Numbered from the stretch's first letter, positions 1 through 6,232 are shown. The stretch: 10,851 bases of DNA from Methanoregula sp. (GCF_002835825.1 NZ_PIZH01000032.1:1-10851); one strand, 5' to 3'. Translations and numbers: made by a program. The notes: generated by a model not told the origin, from the sequence alone.

Positions 1-129
1 GAGTTTCGTTCCGCTGGTCGACATGAATGTCTGCATATCTTCACGGTCTGCTCTCTCGTCGAGAAGGAGCTCTGCCATTACACCACTTGCAATGTTGCCG
101 AGTTTGGCAACGCCTAATTTAACAACCAT
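1..129 (-). CDS. mtd: F420-dependent methylenetetrahydromethanopterin dehydrogenase, N-terminal part
   Basis: The minus strand encodes the first 43 residues, beginning [20 protein letters not shown] and continuing with a [11 protein letters not shown] segment; the gene runs off the window start. This N-terminus is characteristic of Mtd, which reversibly reduces methenyl-tetrahydromethanopterin to methylene-tetrahydromethanopterin with reduced coenzyme F420, a cytoplasmic step of CO2-reducing methanogenesis. The family is normally about 275-280 residues, so roughly 15 percent is visible. The start is supported by a GAGGTG ribosome-binding sequence seven bases upstream and a TATA box about 50 bases upstream. 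The gene is transcribed away from tfx and the ribosomal operon. The identification rests on recognising the N-terminal motif; cofactor-binding parts lie outside the window. Confidence 0.9.
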   Translation of the reverse strand, partial: MVVKLGVAKLGNIASGVMAELLLDERADREDMQTFMSTSGTKL

Positions 130-177
130 GTATTTTCACCTCGAAAATGTTATAGCACGTAGTTATGACAAGGGATT

Positions 178-185
178 CTTATAAA
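178..185 (-). promoter_or_regulatory. TATA box of mtd, near-symmetric
   Basis: On the minus strand the element reads TTTATAAG in an AT-rich setting, about 49 bases before the mtd ATG. This predicts transcription starting near position 155 and a leader of roughly 25 bases containing the GAGGTG site. On the plus strand the same bases read CTTATAAA, which is also a passable TATA box, so it could drive a divergent transcript starting near 207. Directionality would depend on the BRE, which I cannot decide by eye. Confidence 0.6.
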
Positions 186-303
186 CATTTTGAAATGTCC
201 TCTCTCGTCGGAAAACAAGGAATCCGGGGTTCACCTGCGCAGGGATTGTTGCCGGAGCAGGGAATGGATTTCGCCTGCCCCCAAGGGGCCGGAGCCCGGA
301 TCG

Positions 304-329
304 GCGCCCGGATTTCCGGATCCGGGTGC
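304..329. other. Strong hairpin in the mtd-tfx intergenic region
   Basis: Bases 304-313 (GCGCCCGGAT) pair with 320-329 (ATCCGGGTGC) as a ten-base-pair stem with one G-U pair and a six-base loop TTCCGG. No T tract follows, so it does not look like a terminator. It lies between the near-symmetric TATA box and the terminator-like hairpin at 397-422, so it could be a domain of a small plus-strand RNA. No function can be assigned. Confidence 0.5.
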
Positions 330-396
330 AGCAAACCGGAGTCTGCCCTCAAGCTGGATGGGGAATTATTGCTCTGAATTTCAGCGCGGTTGCCGG

Positions 397-422
397 ACCT
401 GTTGTTCCAGCAGGTTTTTTTT
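397..422 (+). terminator. Terminator-like hairpin with T8 tract, no obvious upstream gene
   Basis: ACCTGTTG pairs with CAGCAGGT across a TTC loop (397-415, eight pairs including one wobble) and is followed directly by eight T residues (415-422). Oligo-T tracts are the main intrinsic terminators in archaea, so this would end a plus-strand transcript. No convincing plus-strand gene precedes it, and on the minus strand the T tract is on the wrong side. This implies a small RNA between about 207 and 422, or a relic of a lost gene. Confidence 0.5.
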
Positions 423-466
423 GCGATTCCGGGTGGGGGATTTCAACCTGTGTCCCTGAAGACCTT

Positions 467-586
467 GTTGTACCCATGCGACCCCCCACACGGCGCCTTC
501 ACTGAAAACACTCAAAACTCCCTCGTAAATGTAGACATTGTGAGGAGTATTTTTAGTACGTCGAGCGGGGGGTCGCATGGGTACAA
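467..586. repeat. Inverted-repeat element with 20-bp perfect arms
   Basis: Positions 468-487 (starting TTGTACCCATGCG and ending in six C) are the exact reverse complement of 567-586 (six G, then TCGCATGGGTACAA). The arms enclose 79 bp holding further nested symmetry: ACTCCCTC against GAGGAGT, around an AATGT-AG-ACATT core. The whole could fold as a cruciform or RNA hairpin. The layout resembles a MITE or extragenic palindromic element with terminal inverted repeats, but I see no target-site duplication and no transposase. A genome-wide copy number would decide this. Confidence 0.7.
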
Positions 587-671
587 ACGGGATCCCGGCC
601 AATACTGCCCGTAAAAAAATGAACGATTTCCGGTGATAATCTTCCATATGGGCCGGGTCTGGCGGGATCAT

Positions 672-692
672 GTTGTACCCTTGTGACCCCCC
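672..692 (+). repeat. Third copy of the 21-bp repeat motif
   Basis: GTTGTACCCTTGTGA followed by six C matches the left arm at 467-487 in 19 of 21 positions and in the same orientation. It sits 85 bases after the right arm and about 155 bases before tfx. No facing inverted partner is visible nearby, so it is a solo arm. It could be a decayed element end or a protein-binding site shared with the arms upstream. Confidence 0.65.
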
Positions 693-751
693 TAAACCTC
701 CTGCGCGACCGTTTGATTTGCGGACATGCAGATGCCTGAACTGTTGTACTG

Positions 752-790
752 GGGGGAACTCCACCGGCATGAAGCCTTGTGGGTTCCCCC
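752..790. other. Long hairpin upstream of tfx
   Basis: GGGGGAAC (752-759) pairs perfectly with GTTCCCCC (783-790); inside it CCAC (761-764) pairs with GTGG (779-782) and GGC (766-768) with GCC (774-776), leaving an ATGAA loop. That gives 15 base pairs with two small interruptions. A GTTGTACTGGGG stretch entering the left arm (743-754) resembles the start of the 21-bp repeat. A competing small stem, CCCCG (787-791) with CGGGG (796-800), would exclude the long one. It ends 55 bases before the tfx start, so it may be an operator-like site or part of a leader. Confidence 0.55.
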
Positions 791-845
791 GAATCCGGGG
801 AAAGTTAACGAAAAGTGTTTAAGTTCCGGTTGTGAAGGTGTTACT

Positions 846-1250
846 ATGAAGGACGGACTGCTTACCGAACGCCAGATGGAGGTACTGCGGTACCGCAAGC
901 AGGGGCTGACTCAGCAGCAGATCGCTGACATCATCTCAACGTCGAAGGCCAATGTCTGTACGATCGAGAAGAGTGCGATGGAGAATATCCGCCGCGCAAA
1001 GGAGACGCTTGAATTCCTTTACACGCTCGATGCAACGCATCTCTGCACCATCCCGTCCGGCACCGATCTTTTCAATGTCCCTGCAATCATTTTCGGGGAG
1101 GCCGAGAAGATCAATATCAAGGTAAAATATGATACCATCTCCCTGATCAACCGGCTGCGTGAGTCACGGGCACAGGCATGCAAGGCCCGGGTGGTCTGTG
1201 AAGATATCATCGTTTACATAACTGACCAGGGAGAGTTATATTTCGGATAA
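846..1250 (+). CDS. tfx: Tfx-family DNA-binding transcriptional regulator
   Basis: This 134-residue protein starts MKDGLLTERQMEVLRYRKQG, followed by a helix-turn-helix (LTQQQIADIISTSKANVCTI, about residues 21-40), a layout typical of Tfx. The C-terminal part contains a GTDLFNVP motif near residue 72 and ends in a short beta-like segment. Tfx was described in Methanothermobacter as a protein binding the fmdECB region, which encodes molybdenum formylmethanofuran dehydrogenase; the target here is unknown. I chose the ATG at 846, preceded by GAAGGTG at 834-840, over an in-frame start at 726, because family members begin close to the LTERQ motif. The divergent neighbour is another methanogenesis gene, mtd. 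The promoter is unclear: GTTTAAG at 817-823 is a weak TATA candidate. Repeats and hairpins upstream are candidate regulatory sites. Confidence 0.85.
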   Translation: MKDGLLTERQMEVLRYRKQGLTQQQIADIISTSKANVCTIEKSAMENIRRAKETLEFLYTLDATHLCTIPSGTDLFNVPAIIFGEAEKINIKVKYDTISLINRLRESRAQACKARVVCEDIIVYITDQGELYFG

Positions 1251-1300
1251 CGCCGGGCGACACGTCCGTCACTGAATTTCCCTGCTCTCCTGAAATGCTG

Positions 1301-1316
1301 GCATATATTTATATGC
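1301..1316 (+). promoter_or_regulatory. Palindromic TATA promoter element
   Basis: GCATATA-TT-TATATGC is a perfect 7+7 palindrome around two T residues and includes ATTTATAT, a good archaeal TATA box. It lies 51 bases after the tfx stop and predicts a plus-strand start near 1336, where the sequence becomes GC-rich and hairpin-dense. It is the strongest promoter-like sequence upstream of the ribosomal operon. The symmetry could also make it an operator. Confidence 0.65.
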
Positions 1317-1335
1317 TATTTTCTACAATAATTAT

Positions 1336-1782
1336 GGAAGCCGATAGGAGGTTATCCTCTCCAGATAAGCATATCCCCCCGACGGGGGCATGCCCGTTCT
1401 GGGAACGGCGGGACCATACATCCGGACACTGGAGTGAGGGTCCTGCCGTGGGAAAACCTTGATTGGTGGATCCCCGTGTAACAACGGGGTTATCCCGAGA
1501 AGGAGTTGTGATTCGTCACAACAGGCTGACAGAGTGGGTCTGATCAGGCGCATGGGCGAACGTTCGTGCAACGAGCCCCTTCTTCGTGAGGTCGTACGAC
1601 CAAACGAAGATGCGCCATTGTCAGGATCTTCTTTCGCGAGACAGGAATGCTGGTGCACACCGGCAGAGCAGTGGGACATATCCCCTGCGCAAATCCGATA
1701 CGGGTGAAATTCGTCCGCAGTCAGCAGTGCAGCGTATCCAAAAAGGATCCCCTGCACCGCCTGAACTGCCCCGTCGTTTTCT
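1336..1782 (+). ncRNA. Candidate large structured RNA of unrecognised family
   Basis: About ten stems are visible by eye: CCTCTCCAG (1356-1364) with 1429-1439 (two-base bulge), enclosing CCGTTC/GAACGG (1394-1408) and CCCCC/GGGGG (1376-1388); GGATCCCCG with CGGGGTTATCC (1468-1495); GTTGTGA-TTCG-TCACAAC (1505-1522), a UUCG tetraloop; GGCGCAT (1547-1553) with ATGCGCC (1610-1616), enclosing hairpins 1554-1578 and 1582-1609 as a three-way junction and extended by CTGA/TCAG (1540-1543, 1621-1624); GCTGGTG/CACCGGC (1649-1664); GCAG-GGG with CCC-CTGC (1668-1688); GTGCAG/CTGCAC (1727-1757). A strong TATA element precedes it and a short T run (1777-1780) may end it. I found neither the SRP RNA helix-8 signature nor a canonical RNase P CR-I, so the family is open. 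It could instead be a leader of the ribosomal operon. Confidence 0.55.
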
Positions 1783-1897
1783 CCCGTCGCGTGTTGGCAT
1801 CCGGAACCTGCAAAGGTTTTGGAAAAGTCTCGGATGAATCTCTCAAACGTGTCGCAATGAGAACAACCTACACGCAAAAGTCAGGATGGATTAATAC
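1783..1897 (+). promoter_or_regulatory. Leader immediately upstream of the ribosomal operon
   Basis: These 115 bases separate the structured-RNA candidate from rpl3. No clear TATA box is visible at a suitable distance. The only ribosome-binding candidate is AGGATGG at 1883-1889, eight bases before the ATG, which matches the consensus only in part. The bases GGATGAATCTC (1832-1842) can pair with GAGGTTATCC (1348-1357) with one bulge, so this stretch may belong to the same RNA as the upstream structure. Confidence 0.35.
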
Positions 1898-2911
1898 ATG
1901 CCAAAAATCAACAGACCACGCCGTGGCTCTCTTGCATTCAGCCCGAGAAAGCGCGCAAAGAGCCACATCCCGAAATACCAGTCGTGGCCCTCAGTCGAGG
2001 GAGCACCGATCCTCCAGGGATTTGCCGGATATAAAGTGGGTATGACGCACGTTGTCATGGTGGACGACCACAAGAGCAGCCCGACCGAGGGCAAAGAAAT
2101 TATGGTCCCCGTCACCGTCATCGAAGTCCCCGCAATGAAAGTAGCAGCGATCCGCGCCTACAGCAAGGATACCTACGGCAAACACGCGTTCACCGAACTC
2201 TGGGCAGAACAGCTCGATGGCGTCCTTGGGCGCCGTATCAACCTGCCCAAGGAATACGACCGGGATGCAGCCATAAAGAAATTCTCGGATGCCGTTGCCG
2301 CGGGCACGGTTGCCGAGATCTATGCACTTGCCTACACCCAGCCGGCAGCAATGTCCGGTGTACCGAAGAAAGTCCCCGACCTCATGGAGATCAAGGTCGG
2401 CGGTGCAGACATCAAGAAGCTCTTCGAGTTTGCCCGGGGACTCCTCGGAAAGGAAGTCGGGTTAAGCAACGTCATCCAGACCGGTGCCTATGCAGACATT
2501 ACGGCAATCACCACCGGTAAGGGCACCCAGGGCGCAGTCAAGCGCTGGGGTGTTGCACTGCGCAAGCGCAAGCACGCGGTCGGCGGCAAGAAGCGCCATG
2601 TCGGTACCCTTGGACCCTGGAACCCCCACCACATCCGCTGGGAAGTCCCGCAGATCGGTCAGCTGGGGTACCAGCAGCGTACCGAGTTCAACAAGCGTAT
2701 CCTCAAGGTCAGCGAGAACGCAAGCGAGATTACGCCTGCCGGTGGATTCCTCCACTACGGTGTGCTCAAGAACCCGTACGTGCTCGTCAAGGGATCCATT
2801 CCCGGACCGGTCAAGCGGCTGATCCGTATCAGGCCCGCAATCCGCCAGGGAGAACATGTCGTCAGGATGCCGACAATCCAGTTCGTGAGCGTCCAGAGCA
2901 AGCAGGGATGA
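1898..2911 (+). CDS. rpl3: 50S ribosomal protein uL3
   Basis: This 337-residue protein is the first gene of the ribosomal cluster, at the usual archaeal full length. The N-terminus [20 protein letters not shown] is typical of archaeal uL3. The family core is seen as [13 protein letters not shown] (about residues 207-219), then PWNPHHIRW with tryptophans at 241 and 248, [14 protein letters not shown], and [18 protein letters not shown] near residue 298. In the large subunit, uL3 helps nucleate assembly and sends an extension towards the peptidyl transferase centre. The start at 1898 is fixed by the conserved N-terminus. The next gene, uL4, begins after six bases. The promoter is uncertain; the nearest convincing TATA element is about 580 bases upstream. 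Confidence 0.97.
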   Translation: MPKINRPRRGSLAFSPRKRAKSHIPKYQSWPSVEGAPILQGFAGYKVGMTHVVMVDDHKSSPTEGKEIMVPVTVIEVPAMKVAAIRAYSKDTYGKHAFTELWAEQLDGVLGRRINLPKEYDRDAAIKKFSDAVAAGTVAEIYALAYTQPAAMSGVPKKVPDLMEIKVGGADIKKLFEFARGLLGKEVGLSNVIQTGAYADITAITTGKGTQGAVKRWGVALRKRKHAVGGKKRHVGTLGPWNPHHIRWEVPQIGQLGYQQRTEFNKRILKVSENASEITPAGGFLHYGVLKNPYVLVKGSIPGPVKRLIRIRPAIRQGEHVVRMPTIQFVSVQSKQG

Positions 2912-2917
2912 TCAGAG

Positions 2918-3664
2918 ATGAAAGCACAGGTTAAGTCAATTGATGGCGGTGTCGCAAAGGACATCGAACTCCCGGCAATCTTCTCCGAGGATTACCGCCC
3001 CGATCTGATCAAGAAAGCAGTCATGGCGCTCCAGAGCACCCGCAGGCAGCCCCACGGGACATACCCGTATGCAGGCATCTGCTCGTCAGCAGTCGGCTGG
3101 GGAAGCGGTCGCGGCTCATCCCACGTCCCCCGTATCAGGAACGGATCCCGCGCAGCAAAGGTCCCTCAGGCAAAGGGTGGTCGTGAGGCACACCCGCCGA
3201 AGGTTGAGAAGGTTTTGATCAAGGAGATCAACCAGAAAGAGAAACAGAAGGCCTTCCGGTCAGCGGTAGCTGCAAGCATCAGCGCCGAGCTCCTCAGGAG
3301 CAGGGGACATGTCTTCGAAGGCGCTGTCCCGGTAGTATTCGAGGACAAGTTCGAGACCCTCGCACAGACCAAGGATGTCATCTCCGCCCTGACCGCAATC
3401 GGTGTCTACAATGACATTGAGCGGGCAAAGGACAGCAGGAAAGTCAAGGCAGGGAGAGGCAAGATGCGTGGCCGCCGGTTCAAGCAGAGGAAGAGCCTCC
3501 TGATTGTCACCGCAGACACACCACTGACAGCAGCCCGGAACCTCTCTGGTGTCGACGTTGTCACGGTCGACCAGCTGAATGTCGAGCACCTCGCTCCCGG
3601 CATGCAGGCAGGACGCCTGACGGTCTGGACCGAAGCTGCACTGATCCGCCTGGAGGGAAGGTAA
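2918..3664 (+). CDS. rpl4: 50S ribosomal protein uL4 (archaeal L4/L1e type)
   Basis: This 248-residue protein carries the archaeal/eukaryotic uL4 pattern: RRQPHGTYPYAGICSSAVGW (about residues 42-61), a basic Gly/Arg/Lys-rich loop with RIRNGSRAAKVPQAKGGREA, and a later KMRGRRFKQRKSLLIV segment (from about 182) before the C-terminal VDVVTVDQLNVEHLAPG motif. In the large subunit the basic loop lines the nascent-chain exit tunnel. The start ATG follows GGATGATC, which overlaps the uL3 stop and resembles the anti-Shine-Dalgarno complement. Its stop TAA is followed directly by the uL23 ATG. In bacteria and some archaea, proteins of this cluster regulate their own operon; nothing in the sequence proves that here. 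Confidence 0.96.
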   Translation: MKAQVKSIDGGVAKDIELPAIFSEDYRPDLIKKAVMALQSTRRQPHGTYPYAGICSSAVGWGSGRGSSHVPRIRNGSRAAKVPQAKGGREAHPPKVEKVLIKEINQKEKQKAFRSAVAASISAELLRSRGHVFEGAVPVVFEDKFETLAQTKDVISALTAIGVYNDIERAKDSRKVKAGRGKMRGRRFKQRKSLLIVTADTPLTAARNLSGVDVVTVDQLNVEHLAPGMQAGRLTVWTEAALIRLEGR

Positions 3665-3913
3665 ATGACCCTCAAGTACCCGTTTGTTACGGAAAAGGCG
3701 ATGGTTCTCCTCGAGAACCAGAGCAAGCTCCAGTTCCTTGTCACCCGCGAGGCGACAAAGGACGACGTCAAGCGAGAGATCGAGAAGTCCTTCGGCCAGA
3801 AAGTCAAGAGCGTCAGGACGCTCATGAACACCCACGGCCAGAAGAAGGCAATCGTGAGCTTTGAGAACGAGAAGGCCGCCGAGGAGATCCTCAGCCGGCT
3901 CGGTATAATGTAA
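3665..3913 (+). CDS. rpl23: 50S ribosomal protein uL23
   Basis: This 82-residue protein has the expected archaeal length and begins TLKYPFVTEKAMVLLENQ, the canonical uL23 start (PxxTEKA). The middle contains the KSVRTLMNTHGQKKAIVSF segment and the C-terminus ends SRLGIM. uL23 binds 23S rRNA at the tunnel exit and forms part of the docking site for the signal recognition particle. The ATG lies directly after the uL4 stop codon with no gap, and GGAGGGAAGG just upstream supplies the ribosome-binding site. Confidence 0.96.
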   Translation: MTLKYPFVTEKAMVLLENQSKLQFLVTREATKDDVKREIEKSFGQKVKSVRTLMNTHGQKKAIVSFENEKAAEEILSRLGIM

Positions 3914-3919
3914 GGTGGG
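3913..3919 (+). promoter_or_regulatory. Ribosome-binding site deciding the uL2 start
   Basis: AGGTGGG sits four bases before the ATG at 3924. An in-frame GTG at 3915 lies inside this site, so it is part of the binding site, not the start codon. Confidence 0.8.
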
Positions 3920-3923
3920 AAAC

Positions 3924-4640
3924 ATGGGACATCGAATCACCACACAAGCCCGCGGAAGGGGAGGCCCGACATACCGTGCACCATCCCACCGTTACAAGGC
4001 TGAACTGAAGCACATCGGTGACGACACGCAGAAGATCACCGGCACGGTCATTGACATAGAGCACGACCCGGCACGGAATGCACCGATCGCCCTCGTAAAG
4101 CTCGATGACGGAAAGAAGGTCTACATGCTCGTTACCGAAGGCCTGGGCCTCGGGGACGTCGTTACCTGGGCCGCAACCGGTGAAATCCGGAACGGTAACA
4201 CGCTCACGCTCGGGAACATCCCGACCGGTACCTACATCTGCAACATTGAAGCCCGCCCGAATGATGGCGGCAAATTTGTCCGCTCCTCGGGAGTACAGGC
4301 AGTCGTTGTCGACAAGGCAGAAGACCGCGTCGGCATCCGGATGCCCAGCGGCAAGACGAAATGGTTCAACGCACGCTGCCGTGCAACCATCGGAATTGTA
4401 GCCGGTGGCGGCCGTGTCGAGAAGCCGTTCGTCAAAGCAGGCAACAAGTACCACAAGATGCACAACACCGCAGCCAACTGGCCCCGCGTCCGTGGTGTCG
4501 CAATGAACGTCATCGATCACCCGTTCGGTGGCGGTGGACACCAGCACCCCGGTCGTCCGAAGACTATTGCACGCGGGACATCTCCCGGAAGAACTGTCGG
4601 ACACATTGCAGCACGCAGGACAGGTAAGAGCAGGAAGTGA
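3924..4640 (+). CDS. rpl2: 50S ribosomal protein uL2
   Basis: This 238-residue protein begins MGHRITTQARGRGGPTYRAP, the archaeal uL2 N-terminus. Its signature lies near the C-terminus: MNVIDHPFGGGGHQHPGRPK, with Met194 and the Asp-His-Pro at 198-200, followed by GRTVGHIAARRTG. This loop reaches towards the peptidyl transferase centre, and uL2 is needed for subunit association and tRNA binding. The fold is an OB domain followed by an SH3-like domain. I chose the ATG at 3924 over the upstream GTG because family members start at this methionine and the Shine-Dalgarno sequence covers the GTG. The uL23 stop lies ten bases upstream and uS19 begins seven bases downstream. Confidence 0.97.
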   Translation: MGHRITTQARGRGGPTYRAPSHRYKAELKHIGDDTQKITGTVIDIEHDPARNAPIALVKLDDGKKVYMLVTEGLGLGDVVTWAATGEIRNGNTLTLGNIPTGTYICNIEARPNDGGKFVRSSGVQAVVVDKAEDRVGIRMPSGKTKWFNARCRATIGIVAGGGRVEKPFVKAGNKYHKMHNTAANWPRVRGVAMNVIDHPFGGGGHQHPGRPKTIARGTSPGRTVGHIAARRTGKSRK

Positions 4641-4647
4641 TGGGTAA

Positions 4648-5067
4648 ATGGCAGCACCAAAGAAGACTCAGAAAAGAATGCCAAGACGGCGTGAGGAGTT
4701 CACCTATCGCGGCTACAAGATCGACGAGCTCAAGGCGATGGGGATATCAGAACTCCTCCCCCTGATGCCCGCCCGTCCGCGCCGCAAGATTACCCGCGGT
4801 TTCTCCCGCGGTGAAGAAACGCTCCTCGCGAAGATCCGCGATGGCGACGAGAAGATCCGGACTCACCTCCGTGAAATGATCGTCATGCCCGAGATGATCG
4901 GCAAGACCATCGAGATCTACAATGGCAAGGAGTTTGTCAAGGTAGAGTTCCAGCCGGAGTCGGTTTTCCGCTACATCGGGGAATTCGCCCTGACAAGAAA
5001 GAGGGTTACTCACGGAAGCGCCGGTATCGGTGCAACCAGAGGCAGCAAGTATGTTCCGCTGAAGTGA
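4648..5067 (+). CDS. rps19: 30S ribosomal protein uS19
   Basis: This 139-residue protein matches archaeal uS19, which is longer at the N-terminus than the bacterial form (about 90 residues). After a basic start ([20 protein letters not shown]) comes the core with [20 protein letters not shown] (about residues 75-94) and the C-terminal signature [15 protein letters not shown], ending [12 protein letters not shown]. uS19 sits in the head of the small subunit and, with uS13, contacts the A-site region and the large subunit. The start follows a GTGATGGG sequence overlapping the uL2 stop. uL22 starts five bases after the stop. Confidence 0.96.
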   Translation: MAAPKKTQKRMPRRREEFTYRGYKIDELKAMGISELLPLMPARPRRKITRGFSRGEETLLAKIRDGDEKIRTHLREMIVMPEMIGKTIEIYNGKEFVKVEFQPESVFRYIGEFALTRKRVTHGSAGIGATRGSKYVPLK

Positions 5068-5072
5068 TGGTC

Positions 5073-5537
5073 ATGGCACGCATTGATTACTCCAATAAAA
5101 CCAAGGGCGACACGGTTGCGCGGGCCAAGGCCAACGAGCTGAACATGTCTCCCAAGCACTCGATCGAGATTGCCGGGTTCATCCGGAACAAGAAGGTCAA
5201 CGACGCGATCGCGTACCTGAACGATGTTGTCAAGCTGAAGAAGGCGGTGCCGTTCCGGTACTTCAACCGGAATGTTGCGCACAAGCGCGGTCTCCCCGGC
5301 AACTGGGATGCAGGACGCTACCCCGTCAAGGCTTCGAAGGAATATATCCGGCTCCTTGAGTCGGTCAAGAAGAATGCCGAATATATTGGTCTTGATGCAG
5401 AAAACCTCGAGATCATCCACGCCTCCGCAAACCGCGGTCGCGCACAGAAAGCATTCTTCCCCCGCGCAATGGGACGTGCGACACCCAAGGTCCGCGAGTC
5501 CGTAAACCTCGAGATCATCGTCCGCGAGGTGGCATAA
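5073..5537 (+). CDS. rpl22: 50S ribosomal protein uL22
   Basis: This 154-residue protein begins [20 protein letters not shown] and contains [18 protein letters not shown] near residues 26-43, as in archaeal uL22. The tunnel-facing loop and the C-terminal [17 protein letters not shown] strand are present. In the large subunit the protein contacts most 23S rRNA domains and forms the exit-tunnel constriction with uL4. Earlier in-frame GTG (5064) and ATG (5067) codons exist, but family members begin MARI and the GTGATGG sequence is better read as the ribosome-binding site, so I chose 5073. The stop TAA overlaps the uS3 ATG by one base. Confidence 0.94.
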   Translation: MARIDYSNKTKGDTVARAKANELNMSPKHSIEIAGFIRNKKVNDAIAYLNDVVKLKKAVPFRYFNRNVAHKRGLPGNWDAGRYPVKASKEYIRLLESVKKNAEYIGLDAENLEIIHASANRGRAQKAFFPRAMGRATPKVRESVNLEIIVREVA

Positions 5538-6232
5538 TGGCAGTAGAGAGAAAATTCATCGCTGAGGGTGTCAGGAAAGCCCGCGTCGAGAAGTACCTGT
5601 CCAAGGAACTGAAACGCGCAGGGTATGGCGGTATGGATATTGCCCGCACCCCCCTTGGGACACAGGTCACGATCTTTGCCGAGAAACCCGGTATCGTCAT
5701 CGGTAAGGGTGGCAAGCTGGTCCACCAGCTCACCCAGGACCTTGCCCAGAACTACGGTGTCGAATCCCCGCAGATCGAGGTCCAGCAGGTCAACAACCCC
5801 AGCTTCAACGCCCAGATCATGGCGGAAAGGCTGGCCAATGCCCTCGAACGCGGCTGGTACTTCCGGAAGGCCGGAACCAGCATCCTGCGCAGGGTCATGG
5901 ACTCGGGTGCACTCGGATGCGAAGTCGTTATTGCCGGCAAACTCACCGGTGCCCGTGCTCGTACCCAGAAGTTCACCGAAGGGTACATCAAGCACTGCGG
6001 CGAGCCGAGCAACACGATTGTTGAGAAGGGCTACGCAGTGGCCGTCAAGAAACTCGGTGTCATCGGCGTCCAGGTCAAGCTGGTCCCGGCCGGCGCGAAA
6101 CTGCCCGACCACTTCTCCATTATCGAACAGGAGAAGAAGCGACCCGCCCAGAATGCCAGTGTAACTCCGGTCAGCGATGCTGACACGGAAGAGCCAGCGC
6201 TTCCCGATGAGGAATTCGCGGAGGAACAGTAA
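5537..6232 (+). CDS. rps3: 30S ribosomal protein uS3
   Basis: This 231-residue protein carries a type II KH RNA-binding domain with the GKGG loop at residues 56-59 (IVIGKGGKLVHQLTQ), followed by the C-terminal S3 domain with GALGCEVVIAGKLTGARAR. uS3 lies at the mRNA entry channel of the small subunit and takes part in mRNA unwinding. After the conserved domain comes a tail of about 30 residues (from KKRPAQNAS) ending in a strongly acidic stretch, EEPALPDEEFAEEQ; such variable acidic tails occur in archaeal uS3. The start overlaps the uL22 stop (TAATG) and is preceded by GAGGTGG. The uL29 ATG again overlaps the stop by one base. Confidence 0.96.
   Translation: MAVERKFIAEGVRKARVEKYLSKELKRAGYGGMDIARTPLGTQVTIFAEKPGIVIGKGGKLVHQLTQDLAQNYGVESPQIEVQQVNNPSFNAQIMAERLANALERGWYFRKAGTSILRRVMDSGALGCEVVIAGKLTGARARTQKFTEGYIKHCGEPSNTIVEKGYAVAVKKLGVIGVQVKLVPAGAKLPDHFSIIEQEKKRPAQNASVTPVSDADTEEPALPDEEFAEEQ

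Noticed and set aside
165..459. Two short plus-strand frames (70 and 89 codons) before the T8 hairpin
   Set aside because: No ribosome-binding site or recognisable motif, and the composition is set by GC-rich hairpins. The second frame reads through the terminator-like structure.
594..657. Inverted repeat CCCGGCC (594-600) / GGCCGGG (651-657)
   Set aside because: Only seven base pairs over a 50-base spacer in GC-rich sequence; too likely by chance to list as a feature.
467..692. CRISPR array
   Set aside because: Copies are in mixed orientation, spacing is irregular (79 and 85 bases), and no cas gene is present.
381..770. 129-codon minus-strand open frame covering the inverted repeat
   Set aside because: It is coded largely by the repeat arms and intervening palindrome and has no domain. 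I kept the repeat interpretation, though a repeat-encoded small protein cannot be excluded.
1336..1782. SRP RNA (7S) as the identity of the structured RNA
   Set aside because: TGTAAC at 1477-1482 resembles the SRP Alu-domain motif, but here it is a hairpin loop, and the conserved helix-8 sequence with its GGAA loop and AGCA side is not found.
1332..1877. 181-codon open frame on the minus strand across the structured region
   Set aside because: It is rich in Cys, His, Ser and Arg without a recognisable domain, has no clear ribosome-binding site, and lies antisense to dense symmetric hairpins, which keep both strands GC-rich and open by chance.
1459..2045. Plus-strand open frames (82, 83 and 132 codons) before and into uL3
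   Set aside because: Three overlapping frames with unrelated, low-plausibility composition and no family motif; the stem-loops explain the region better, and the longest runs into uL3 out of frame.
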